A stretch of 16,134 nt of DNA from JBDTCS01 sp039923455 (GTDB lineage: Bacteria; Bacteroidota; Ignavibacteria; Palsa-1295). Numbering within the stretch: the first letter of the stretch is position 1; each line of letters opens with the position of its first letter. This document shows, in pieces, positions 8,006 through 15,396 of this stretch. The notes beneath the pieces were generated by a model that made no database searches, was not told the origin of the DNA, and saw nothing but the letters and a program-made list of their open reading frames with translations. The DNA is taken from contig JBDTCS010000315.1 in NCBI GenBank assembly GCA_039923455.1, positions 1-16,134 on the forward strand, given 5' to 3'. The translations under genes and the position numbers were made by a program.

Positions 8006-8527
8006 ATGCCACGCAAAAGTTTTGTTCCGATGCGAAGAGATGAATTGATCTTGCTTGCTGCCGAGGCGAGGAAAAAATATGCGGGAATGTCGATTGATGA
8101 AGTTGCTGATCGTGAGCATGTGTTTTTGCATCGTGAACGTGGGCCGGCTGCAGCTTCGGGAGGCTATGCGTTTGCGCAGATCGAGATGGGTTGGGATGGA
8201 CAGCCGTATGTGTTCGAAGCGATCGTGCTCAATCCGGAATTTCAGAATCCGCACGGCGAACGCATTTCGGAACGAGAGATCTTTTGGCACGAGTATTTTC
8301 ATTTGTGGTATTCTCCTTCGATGATCGATTCGCCGGATCGGTTTCTGCATCACTACTCAACCGTCGGAGTGCTCCATGCGCAAGAAGAGCGCCGAGCCAA
8401 TGAGTTTACTGCCGCCGTTCTTGTAGGCAAATTGGAACTTGGTGAAACGGCGGAAACCCTCTCCGAACGTTGCGGAATCAGCAGCTCTCTTGCCTCAATC
8501 GCGTTTGATTTATTGCGCAACCGATAA
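8006..8527 (+). CDS. ImmA/IrrE-type zinc metallopeptidase (173 aa)
   Basis: The core motif HEYFH at residues 95-99 is the HExxH zinc site. About 30 residues later EERRANEFTAAVL (from residue 127) matches the E-x-x-A-N-x-F segment that supplies the third zinc ligand, probably E128, in ImmA/IrrE (COG2856) peptidases. Members of that family cut repressors or regulators, such as ImmA on ImmR and IrrE on DdrO. Here no helix-turn-helix repressor gene is adjacent and the protein has no helix-turn-helix of its own, so its substrate is unknown. It is cytoplasmic, with no signal peptide or membrane segment. The start is set by a very strong AAGGAGG site (7993-7999) six bases before the ATG; an upstream TTG is rejected. 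It stands alone, transcribed away from the surface-protein operon. Confidence 0.82.
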   Translation: MPRKSFVPMRRDELILLAAEARKKYAGMSIDEVADREHVFLHRERGPAAASGGYAFAQIEMGWDGQPYVFEAIVLNPEFQNPHGERISEREIFWHEYFHLWYSPSMIDSPDRFLHHYSTVGVLHAQEERRANEFTAAVLVGKLELGETAETLSERCGISSSLASIAFDLLRNR

Positions 8528-8664
8528 ACTAAGTGCTCCCGGCAACCCAGTTTTCGCAATTTCGAGCAAAAGTGTAACTATTTTGCCACTCATCGGTCTT
8601 TAGAGTGTGCTGTGTGTCACTTCTCGCTGTCTGATTTGAACGTTGTGTGTATGTTCGATTGTAG

Positions 8665-8678
8665 CGGAGTAATCTCCG
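8665..8678 (+). promoter_or_regulatory. Small palindrome CGGAGTAATCTCCG upstream of the 1225-aa gene
   Basis: Perfect 5-bp arms around a 4-base centre lie 22 bases before the ATG at 8700. If transcribed it would form a small hairpin; a TATTAT box follows at 8682-8687. A protein-binding site or leader hairpin is possible; evidence is symmetry only. Confidence 0.25.
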
Positions 8679-8699
8679 TGATATTATCTCTGCAATAAC

Positions 8700-11600
8700 A
8701 TGAAGCGCTCCGTCTCCGTGTGTTGTGTTCTCCTCTTGCTGCTTATGTCGCGGACAGATCTTCGTGCACAATGGCAGATCATCCGTAGCTTCGATGCGCA
8801 TATCACGTGCATCTATTTTTTGGATGGTGTCGGTCAGTCTCGCGCAGGATTTGTTGGGCTTGCGAACGGGACGGTTTGGCAGACGAACGATGGTGGAGCG
8901 ACGTGGCTTCCTTGCAACACTCCCGGATTAAAAGGTGTCGTTACAAGTTTTTCGTTTAAGGATGCGCGCACAGGTTGGTTGAGCGCACGTCCGGGTCCGA
9001 AAGGTGGCTCCGCATGTTATATTACCCAAGATGGTGGAGCAACGTGGTCGCCGCTAAATCCGACAGGCGATCTTCCGTGTGTTTATTTCAATCGTGCTTC
9101 GGGTAGACTTTTTCTGACATCGATCACGACGAGTGCGCTTTCCTCCCGCGATGGTGGCACCACGTTTAGCTCTTGGGGACCGAACATGTTGAACGGCATT
9201 GCTTTCAACAGTAACCTGATCGGATTCACCACGTGCTATTCGGGTGCTGCGAAATTTACAAACGATGGTGGCATTTCCTGGAATAATTCGACCTTCACAG
9301 ATTATAGTACGATGGGCTCCGAGTGTTGGAATCCTCTCGCAATTCCTGGCACACTCACGTTCTTTGCGATCAGCGAAAATACTGGCAGCATCCTTCGCTC
9401 CAGCGATGCCGGCCAAACATGGAAAGCGCTCGGCACACTTCCCAAAAAACCTACCGGTGATATTCGTGGTACATGCGAACAACTTTACGCACAAAGCGAT
9501 AGCGGAATTTTTTGTTCGAATGATGAAGGGTACACATGGTATTCTGTTGGTGGTCCCGGTAACGAAAGTGATGTGAGATTTTACACAGTGGGCACAACGG
9601 TCTATGCGTCCAATTACTATAACTCGCTGTATGTTTTGGCCGATGCGTTGCGACCGTATAAGGGACGCATCGGCGTTGACACGAAACCGCTCGCGTCGAT
9701 TGGTTGCAATCCTGTCGACGCTCGATTTGATCTGCACGGACTTAGTGCGTGTTTCTCGACGGTGCTCTTAGGTATTGACGTTCAGTCGCCGCAAAATATC
9801 ACAGCGACGAGCAAAATTAAATTTCCGCATTTGCTCCTTGCCGATAGCCTCGATACGATGCATGTACGTTATATCCCAAGCGGAAATTTGGCCGACACAC
9901 TAAAGCTCACCCTGCACTTTCGCGTGGGAAGTCAGGACTTCGATTCGTTGCTGACGATCATTGCTTCGAAGGATGCAAAATTTGATGCAACACCATTTCC
10001 AGCATCACTCGATCTGAAAGTTCGGACAAGTTGCTATCCTGTGGAGGGTGCTTTTGAATTGCGAAACGGAAAATGTGATTCGCTGACGTTTATCTCGGCG
10101 GTAAGTTCGGATCCGACGCAAACGTTTATTCTGAGTCCGACAACAAGTTACGCTGTTGGGCCGCTTGGCATCATACCGATACGCATTCGCACATCGGGCG
10201 ATCACAAAGGTTCGAGTTCGAGCATCATCACGCTTACGCTGAGTTCGCGTGGTTCGACGTATACGATCAGCTATCCGGTCTCGCTCAATGTGTTGGAAGA
10301 GGGTGAAGTTCGAACGGCGTTCAATCCACGCCGAGTTGATTTTGGACCGACAAGTTTGTGCAGCCAGCGGACCTCTTCGTTTTATGTGCAGAATCCCGGC
10401 TGTGGTGAACTTGAGGTAGAAAAAATTGCATGGCTTATTGCTTCTCCATCGATCACGTTAGTTTCACAACCAACGCTACCATCGATACTTACCGCAGGTG
10501 CGCAAGATACTATCATAGTTCGCTACGCACCAGTCGGGCTTGGGAATTCTGTTGCGGTGCTTGGAGTGACGATCAAGGCCAATGGTGTTGATCGTGATAC
10601 TACGATTCAGATTCAAGGGTCTTCATACACGATCAGTCAAGCGCGGCTTTCGACGGATGCATTGCATTTTGATTCGGTGCTTGTGTGTGAAGAGAATCTC
10701 GATAGTTGTTACATACGAAATGAATCGTGCGACTCGACCGAGCTCACCGAAGTGCTTCGCCCGAACGAGGTCGCATTCGGAATCGACTTTCCGAAACCGC
10801 AGCAGTGGCTTCGACCTGGCGATAGTGTGCTAGTTCGTGTTCGTTTCAGCGCAACCAATGCGGGCGCTTCGCAAGCCACTGGAGCAAGAAGCGATGTGCT
10901 CAGACTTCGACTGCGAAACGCTGGGGGTAGTGAACAAGAACTGGATCTTGGGCTCGATGGATATATTTTGCCGAGCGTGCACAAATTCAGTGTGACACCA
11001 AGCGCAATTAATTACACTCTGCTCGATCCTTGCACGACGCATGATACGCTCATCACGATTACAAATCTTGGAACATGCGATACGATCTGCGTGACGCATC
11101 GTGATTTTGTGGGATCGAATTGGTTTACTGCACCCGATTCGCAAAACGTTACCTATTGCATTGCGCCGGGTGAATCGCACTCGCTTATTATTCGTACAAC
11201 AACTTCGAGTGACTCACTTGCAAGTGCGACGCTCAGGCTTTGGGGAATAAATTTCGACACGACTATTCGGTTACGTGCAACAACGCGTTCGCTCACTTCG
11301 GCTTGGCTGTCGGTCGTGCAAAAGGACACCGCGATGGTCGCGAAGCATTGTCAGACCACCGTGCGTTCGCTTGTGTATCGTAACAGAAGTTGTGAGCAAC
11401 TGACGATCGACTCGTTGGTGCTCTTGGCCGCTGGCGCAAGTCAATCGCAATTTGACGTGACGGTGGATGGTAGCAAGTCGTTGCCGGTTATTGTTGCTCC
11501 GGGTGATTCGCTAAAGTTTAACGTGATCTTTGACGCGGATGGAACTGGTGACGGTCGCATCGTGGTGCACTTGCATGCTTCCGGTGACAAACCGTGCGAG

Positions 11601-12377
11601 GATATTGTGATAACCGGCAAAGCCGTTGGGAACGCGCAACTGATGCGACTCGGAGTTTCGGCGCAAGATGGCACGGCTACGATGCATGCGAATCCGGGAG
11701 CGAATGTCGAGGTGATTGTTCGCACGAATTCATCGATCGCCGATTCACTCGGGCTCGCGATGATAGAAACGAATTTGAAATTTGCCGATAACGAACTCAC
11801 GCCCCTCGGCGCAACCGGTGCGAACGGCTGGCAAGTGAATGCAACGAACGGCACCGGAAATGTTGCACTCAAATTCACACGCTCCACACTCGCAGCCATC
11901 AATGCAGGTGATGAATTAGGCCGAGTGAAATTTTATAGCACGATTGGCGATCAGCTTTCTTCGAATGTCTGGTTATCGGGGGCAGCACTCAATGGTGGTG
12001 ACTCTGCATATGCAAGGTGTGTGCTCGCATCGCTTCCGGCGACTGACACTGTTCTTGTGAAGCTAAACATTGCTTGCGGCGATTCGATAATTAGTGGATT
12101 TATAGCCGGACGCGGACTCGTGGATTTACTCTCGATTCGTCCTGACCCGATTCGCTCCACCGCAACCTTCACACTGAATGTGCGTGCAGATGCTAATGTA
12201 CGTTTGGAAATTTATGATGCGATGGGACGCAGTGTCCGCGTCGTGAGTTCCGGATTGCTCAGGAGGGGAGCGCAAAAACTTATTTTCGAGGCCTCGAATC
12301 TTCCATCAGGTGTCTATTACGCCAGACTCAGCGACCAATCATCGATCAGAACCTACCCGATTATTTTGTCGAGGTAA
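8700..12377 (+). CDS. T9SS-secreted propeller / six Ig-like (ASH) domains / cohesin-like protein (1225 aa)
   Basis: A signal peptide (about 1-23) ends before QWQII. Six Asp-boxes at about residues 62, 109, 149, 187, 234 and 273 (e.g. QTNDGGATW) form a propeller paralogous to those at 1-1621 and 2121-3917. Residues 325-975 then hold six Ig-like domains of the ASH/choice-of-anchor D type. Each has a cysteine pair: C336/C351, C445/C459, C554/C568, C663/C677, C778/C793 and C884/C898. Residues 980-1130 are a cohesin-like domain with C1107/C1126. Residues 1138-1225 are a T9SS type A sorting domain (SIRPDPI, IYDAMGRSVR, LPSGVYYARL, ending ILSR). No Shine-Dalgarno site precedes the ATG. The protein is predicted to be a long, surface-displayed structural or adhesive protein; its ligand is unknown. 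It is probably monocistronic, with a large inverted-repeat structure just after the stop. Confidence 0.9.
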   Translation: MKRSVSVCCVLLLLLMSRTDLRAQWQIIRSFDAHITCIYFLDGVGQSRAGFVGLANGTVWQTNDGGATWLPCNTPGLKGVVTSFSFKDARTGWLSARPGPKGGSACYITQDGGATWSPLNPTGDLPCVYFNRASGRLFLTSITTSALSSRDGGTTFSSWGPNMLNGIAFNSNLIGFTTCYSGAAKFTNDGGISWNNSTFTDYSTMGSECWNPLAIPGTLTFFAISENTGSILRSSDAGQTWKALGTLPKKPTGDIRGTCEQLYAQSDSGIFCSNDEGYTWYSVGGPGNESDVRFYTVGTTVYASNYYNSLYVLADALRPYKGRIGVDTKPLASIGCNPVDARFDLHGLSACFSTVLLGIDVQSPQNITATSKIKFPHLLLADSLDTMHVRYIPSGNLADTLKLTLHFRVGSQDFDSLLTIIASKDAKFDATPFPASLDLKVRTSCYPVEGAFELRNGKCDSLTFISAVSSDPTQTFILSPTTSYAVGPLGIIPIRIRTSGDHKGSSSSIITLTLSSRGSTYTISYPVSLNVLEEGEVRTAFNPRRVDFGPTSLCSQRTSSFYVQNPGCGELEVEKIAWLIASPSITLVSQPTLPSILTAGAQDTIIVRYAPVGLGNSVAVLGVTIKANGVDRDTTIQIQGSSYTISQARLSTDALHFDSVLVCEENLDSCYIRNESCDSTELTEVLRPNEVAFGIDFPKPQQWLRPGDSVLVRVRFSATNAGASQATGARSDVLRLRLRNAGGSEQELDLGLDGYILPSVHKFSVTPSAINYTLLDPCTTHDTLITITNLGTCDTICVTHRDFVGSNWFTAPDSQNVTYCIAPGESHSLIIRTTTSSDSLASATLRLWGINFDTTIRLRATTRSLTSAWLSVVQKDTAMVAKHCQTTVRSLVYRNRSCEQLTIDSLVLLAAGASQSQFDVTVDGSKSLPVIVAPGDSLKFNVIFDADGTGDGRIVVHLHASGDKPCEDIVITGKAVGNAQLMRLGVSAQDGTATMHANPGANVEVIVRTNSSIADSLGLAMIETNLKFADNELTPLGATGANGWQVNATNGTGNVALKFTRSTLAAINAGDELGRVKFYSTIGDQLSSNVWLSGAALNGGDSAYARCVLASLPATDTVLVKLNIACGDSIISGFIAGRGLVDLLSIRPDPIRSTATFTLNVRADANVRLEIYDAMGRSVRVVSSGLLRRGAQKLIFEASNLPSGVYYARLSDQSSIRTYPIILSR

Positions 12378-12391
12378 GTTTGTGTACCTAC

Positions 12392-12518
12392 GAACCGTGA
12401 TGCCGGAGACGGCACAGCATTTTCACGGTATCACTTGACACAGTTTGCTCAGCGTGCTTAGCTTGGGTACCTTAGGCACGCGGAGCTCTGTGTCCGGCAT
12501 AATTGGTTCTCGTTTTTT
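12392..12518 (+). terminator. Multi-arm inverted-repeat structure with terminal T-tract
   Basis: Fifteen bases after the stop, GAACC (12392-12396) pairs with GGTTC (12505-12509), followed by TTTTTT at 12513-12518. Inside, GCCG-GAGA-CGGC (12402-12413) makes a GNRA-type hairpin within CGTGA/TCACG. A long broken stem has arms GACACAG (12437-12443), GCTC (12447-12450) and GCGTGC (12452-12457), answered by GCACGC (12476-12481), GAGC (12483-12486) and CTGTGTC (12488-12494). An alternative pairing ATGCCGG/CCGGCAT closes the whole element. The simplest reading is a large Rho-independent terminator; a structured RNA or a palindromic repeat element is possible. Its right arm overlaps the 3' end of a small minus-strand ORF. 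Confidence 0.55.
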
Positions 12519-12630
12519 CGATCTCAATCGGCTGCATGCGTTGCTTGCCAAGAGATCTGCTCATCGAGAGTGCTAAGAGAATCGGCCCAAAGGCCAGGGC
12601 GAAAAAGATTAGTGGTAGTACGGCTTGCAT
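12472..12630 (-). CDS. Small single-pass membrane protein (52 aa), hypothetical
   Basis: An ATG at 12630 is preceded by TAGGAG eight bases upstream, a good Shine-Dalgarno site. The 52-residue product has a hydrophobic segment at about residues 4-22 (VLPLIFFALAFGPILLALS), then a basic, polar tail ending RAPRA. I do not recognise a family. The strong ribosome site and clean membrane segment argue for a real small protein, but short length makes chance possible. Its last codons lie inside the right arm of the inverted-repeat element, convergent with the 1225-residue gene. Confidence 0.5.
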   Translation of the reverse strand: MQAVLPLIFFALAFGPILLALSMSRSLGKQRMQPIEIEKTRTNYAGHRAPRA

Positions 12631-12958
12631 AAGATTATCTCCTACTGTATATATGTGTATTTGACCAGCTTCAAAGGTCTCTACGTAGCTTTCGTCCCAG
12701 AGTTTCTGTTGGCGTTCGGCTTACGTAGCGTTTCCTCTATCATAATAAACCCTGCCGAGCTCATTTGTTTCACCTTCCGGGTCAACTATTTGCAAGTAGG
12801 AGGTTATTTTTTCGGATTTGTTTAATAATGCCAACTTAATTGTTTTTCACGGGTAGTATTTGTCTTTGCTCTAGGACTATTGGTGTCTTGGTGCCCGAAC
12901 CGGAAGTATATTTGGATTCGGATATCGAATCGACAAAACTTATTCACGGCCTAAACTT
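12631..12958. other. Intergenic region before the methyltransferase gene
   Basis: Apart from the promoter-like box and palindrome at 12907-12931, nothing coding is supported here. A 66-codon plus-strand frame (12625-12825) has no ribosome site, starts inside the small minus-strand gene and resembles no family I know. Confidence 0.5.
12907..12931 (+). promoter_or_regulatory. Bacteroidota-like -7 box with adjoining palindrome
   Basis: TATATTTG (12907-12914) fits the TAnnTTTG -7 consensus of Bacteroidota promoters. It is followed at once by the perfect palindrome GATTCG-GATAT-CGAATC (12915-12931), which would cover the transcription start. The methyltransferase ATG is 27 bases further on. A clear TTTG -33 box at 19-bp spacing is not present. 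A regulator binding the palindrome is an inference. Confidence 0.35.
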
Positions 12959-13699
12959 ATGAATCAGCAAAACGGAAGTCAACAGATCACGAAGCCGAAT
13001 TATGGTGTGGACGCCCCGGGTGTCGTCGCGGTGCTCTTTTTCGGAGGCGTGGCGGCCTTGCTCGCTGCGACGATTTTCAATGCATCGCTCGCTGCTTGGA
13101 GCCCACCTTTGTTAGCTACATTCTTTAATGGCGGACTCGCATGTCTACTCATTGCTTTGCTGATGTATACCGGTAGTAAGTTTTGGAAACTACAAGACCG
13201 AAATGAAATGCTGATGCTAGCACATTTGCACGGGGATGAGCGTGTGCTCGATGTCGGATGTGGGCGTGGAATGATCCTTAATGCGTTTGCGCAGAAACTT
13301 CAGAACGGCAAAGCGATTGGGATTGATATTTGGCAAACGAAAGATCAATCGGGCAACAGCCTCGAGGCCGCAAAAGAAAACGTTCGACGCACGAACACCG
13401 ATGATAACACCGAGATCGTCACGGGTGATATGCGCAAGTTACCGTTTGCCGATGGCTCGTTCGATGTTGTGACTTCGAGTCTCGCGATTCATAATGTGCC
13501 GAGCAAAGAAGATCGGGCGACTGCGCTTCGTGAAATCGTCCGAGTGCTAAAGCCCGGCGGCAAAATTGTTATCATGGATTTTATTCGAACCGGTGAATAT
13601 CTTCCGGTGCTCGAAGCCGCTGGGATCGAACATCTTGCTCGTGAGCGCACACTCTACTTTTTTCCGAGTGGCCGTATCATCAGCGGACAAAAGCGTTAG
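12959..13699 (+). CDS. Membrane-anchored class I SAM-dependent methyltransferase (246 aa)
   Basis: Two N-terminal membrane segments (about residues 21-43 and 48-71) precede a cytoplasmic Rossmann-fold methyltransferase. Motif I is VLDVGCGRG (96-104), which binds S-adenosylmethionine. The acidic residue of GID at 121-123 is placed to hold the ribose, GDMRKLPFADGSFDVV (156-171) matches the region of motifs II-IV, and RVLKPGGKIVIMD (195-207) is the usual post-motif. This arrangement fits the UbiE/Methyltransf_11 group, whose members methylate small molecules, quinones or lipids. The membrane anchor suggests a lipophilic substrate, but none can be named. The ATG lacks a clear Shine-Dalgarno site. 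The gene appears to be monocistronic, with a promoter-like box and palindrome upstream and a GC-rich tandem repeat downstream. Confidence 0.85.
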   Translation: MNQQNGSQQITKPNYGVDAPGVVAVLFFGGVAALLAATIFNASLAAWSPPLLATFFNGGLACLLIALLMYTGSKFWKLQDRNEMLMLAHLHGDERVLDVGCGRGMILNAFAQKLQNGKAIGIDIWQTKDQSGNSLEAAKENVRRTNTDDNTEIVTGDMRKLPFADGSFDVVTSSLAIHNVPSKEDRATALREIVRVLKPGGKIVIMDFIRTGEYLPVLEAAGIEHLARERTLYFFPSGRIISGQKR

Positions 13700-13702
13700 C
13701 CC

Positions 13703-13788
13703 CGATCACACACGGGGACCGCGAGCACACACGGGGAACGCGAGCACACACGAGGAACGCGAGCACGCACGGGGAACGCGAATGCGCC
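13703..13788 (+). repeat. 19-bp tandem repeat downstream of methyltransferase gene
   Basis: The unit CGCGAGCACACACGGGGAA occurs at 13720-13738, 13739-13757 (one change) and 13758-13776 (one change). A degenerate 17-base copy precedes it (13703-13719) and a partial copy follows (from 13777). It begins three bases after the stop codon. The end of the array can pair with downstream GCATTCCCC (13799-13807): AATGC/GCATT, plus GGGG/CCCC with a bulge, possibly serving as a terminator. Confidence 0.8.
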
Positions 13789-13878
13789 AATTGTTTTTGC
13801 ATTCCCCGTATTGTGCTAGTGTTGTGAACAGTAGTATGCTGACATTTTTTTGATCCTCTGTACGATCTGCATCACCTT

Positions 13879-15147
13879 ATGATCCGTTTATCTCGAGCAA
13901 CCGTTGTTTTGCTCGCGGCGTGTTTGTGTTCATGCGCCGCGAAGACGATGGTGCATCAGGTGACTCCTGCAACAAAGCTGGAGGGAAGCGTCGTCTTCTA
14001 TAGCTTGCCGCAAACGGTTTGTATAGTCGAGATTCCAGTGACGCGTACAACCATCCGAATGGGTTCGCTCATGGACTATACCTCGGTGCTCACGGATGCG
14101 GGTATCAATGCAAAGGCGGCAACGCGTGACGAGCTGAATTTTGCAATCGGTGATGTTCGGCTCTCGAGTCGTGCCGAGCCCGACCCAAACGCGCTCTTCG
14201 CCGTCGATCTCGATCACCAGATCTACGAGACGAAATCGCTCACGATGCAAATGACCGCCGATGGAATGCTCGCGAACGCTGAGCCAGTGTTGCCGAGCGC
14301 GGTGCCTTCCAGCGTGATCACGATGACCGAATCAATTGCATATCCAAATGCGGATGAATCGGCACCGGTCTCGCTTGAAGATGCGAAGGTGCACCATGCG
14401 AAGCAACATGCACAACAAAAGTCACCCGATCAAGCACTCGCCGAAAAGCTTCGCGATGAAATTCTCGAACTCCGCAAACGCAGACTCGAACTGATCAGTG
14501 GTCGAACACTTCCCGTCGATGCCACAAACCCAGGTGCGATTACGATCCTGCTCGAGTCGATGCGTAACATGGAAAAGAAATTGCTCAGCAAATTTGTCGG
14601 CACAAAGAAGATCGAAACGTGGACGGCCTATTGCGAATTTTTACCGACGACCGAAGGCAAACAATTCGAGTTGTTGCGCTTGAGCGAAAAAGGAATCGTG
14701 CAAACAACCGCACTGAATCCACCTCCGGAAAATTTCGAGACCGATGATGGTTCGCAACCGCTGCGCCGTGTGTTTATCACTGTGCGAACTGTGGCGCCCG
14801 AAGTGATGGAGCAGATTCGCAACGCCGCAGAGCCGCTTGATTCTGTCGGTGGGTTTTATTACCGGATTGCTGCACGATCGACTGTTGAGATCACACTTAA
14901 AACAAAAACGACGCGACGTATTGCGTTTCAATATTTACCCGTCGCACAGTTTGGACTTATCGCATCCTTACCTCGCACGGTTCGCATGTCGCCCGATCGA
15001 GCACTCGAATATTACACGTCAACCGGCTCGCTAAAGCGCTTCCAGATTGGTGATGGGTCGCCAGATTCAAGCACAGTGCAGCCAACCTCAAGCACACACC
15101 CGCGCGATTCGGCAGTTGTTCCGACAAGAGCGAAGGTTGAAAAGTGA
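13879..15147 (+). CDS. DUF4831-like lipoprotein (422 aa)
   Basis: The N-terminus is a lipoprotein signal with the lipobox LCSC, giving a lipidated C19. Residues 36-135 carry the pattern I associate with the Bacteroidota DUF4831 family: VVFYSLPQTVCIVEIPVTRTT, a glycine-aromatic stretch, then AEPDPNALFAV. A helical, highly charged segment (about 167-205, ALAEKLRDEILELRKRRLEL) looks like a short coiled coil. A C-terminal beta region includes GGFYYRIAARSTVEITL and VPVAQFGLIASLP-like residues (353-365), also typical of that family. The last 30 residues are low-complexity, rich in Ser, Thr and Pro. The function of the family is unknown. It is predicted to sit on the periplasmic or outer face of a membrane. 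No Shine-Dalgarno site is evident, and no operon partner is close: neighbours are 180 and 250 bases away. Confidence 0.78.
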   Translation: MIRLSRATVVLLAACLCSCAAKTMVHQVTPATKLEGSVVFYSLPQTVCIVEIPVTRTTIRMGSLMDYTSVLTDAGINAKAATRDELNFAIGDVRLSSRAEPDPNALFAVDLDHQIYETKSLTMQMTADGMLANAEPVLPSAVPSSVITMTESIAYPNADESAPVSLEDAKVHHAKQHAQQKSPDQALAEKLRDEILELRKRRLELISGRTLPVDATNPGAITILLESMRNMEKKLLSKFVGTKKIETWTAYCEFLPTTEGKQFELLRLSEKGIVQTTALNPPPENFETDDGSQPLRRVFITVRTVAPEVMEQIRNAAEPLDSVGGFYYRIAARSTVEITLKTKTTRRIAFQYLPVAQFGLIASLPRTVRMSPDRALEYYTSTGSLKRFQIGDGSPDSSTVQPTSSTHPRDSAVVPTRAKVEK

Positions 15148-15263
15148 GCTGAATTCGTCCTGAGTACTGCTGATTTTAGGCTATTAATCTGCCCATTATA
15201 AATTTATTTACACAATCTCGCAGAAATGTTCCCCGCACGCTTGCATTGGCTATTTGAATGTGT

Positions 15264-15271
15264 TATGTTTG
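15264..15271 (+). promoter_or_regulatory. Possible Bacteroidota-type -7 box (TATGTTTG)
   Basis: The octamer fits TAnnTTTG exactly. A weak -33-like CTTG lies at 15240-15243, about 20 bases upstream. It would drive the gene at 15397 through a leader of roughly 120 bases. The motif is short and may be chance. Confidence 0.35.
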
Positions 15272-15289
15272 AAGTGCGAACGAGTGCCG

Positions 15290-15360
15290 GGAAGGTGGCT
15301 GTACCACTTTCCACTTTCCTCTGCCGTTTGTCCGCGAGACCGGAAGGTTACGGGCTTCCG
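15290..15360 (+). promoter_or_regulatory. Two adjacent hairpins in the leader of the last gene
   Basis: GGAAGGTGG (15290-15298) pairs with CCACTTTCC (15304-15312) across a 5-base loop (9 bp, one G-U). CGGAAG (15341-15346) pairs with CTTCCG (15355-15360) across 8 bases. No T-run follows either, so they are not ordinary terminators. They could be leader RNA structure controlling the downstream gene. I do not recognise a riboswitch class. Confidence 0.4.
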
Positions 15361-15396
15361 ATCCCTTTCATTGCAACCTACCACAATTCATCTGTT

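Noticed and set aside
7889..8353. 154-codon open frame on the minus strand
   Set aside because: It is the shadow of the ImmA/IrrE gene, which has a strong ribosome site and catalytic motifs.
9054..9737. 227-codon open frame on the minus strand
   Set aside because: It lies wholly antisense to the well-supported 1225-residue gene, is rich in Arg, Ile and Thr without any domain, and has no signal or ribosome site.
11441..11902. 153-codon open frame on the minus strand
   Set aside because: It is antisense to the cohesin-like part of the 1225-residue gene, low in complexity, and has no recognisable motif.
12625..12825. 66-codon hydrophobic frame on the plus strand
   Set aside because: It has no ribosome site and no family resemblance, and it starts inside the better supported small minus-strand gene.
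13703..13788. CRISPR array
   Set aside because: The units are directly adjacent with no spacers, only 19 bp long, and no cas gene is present.
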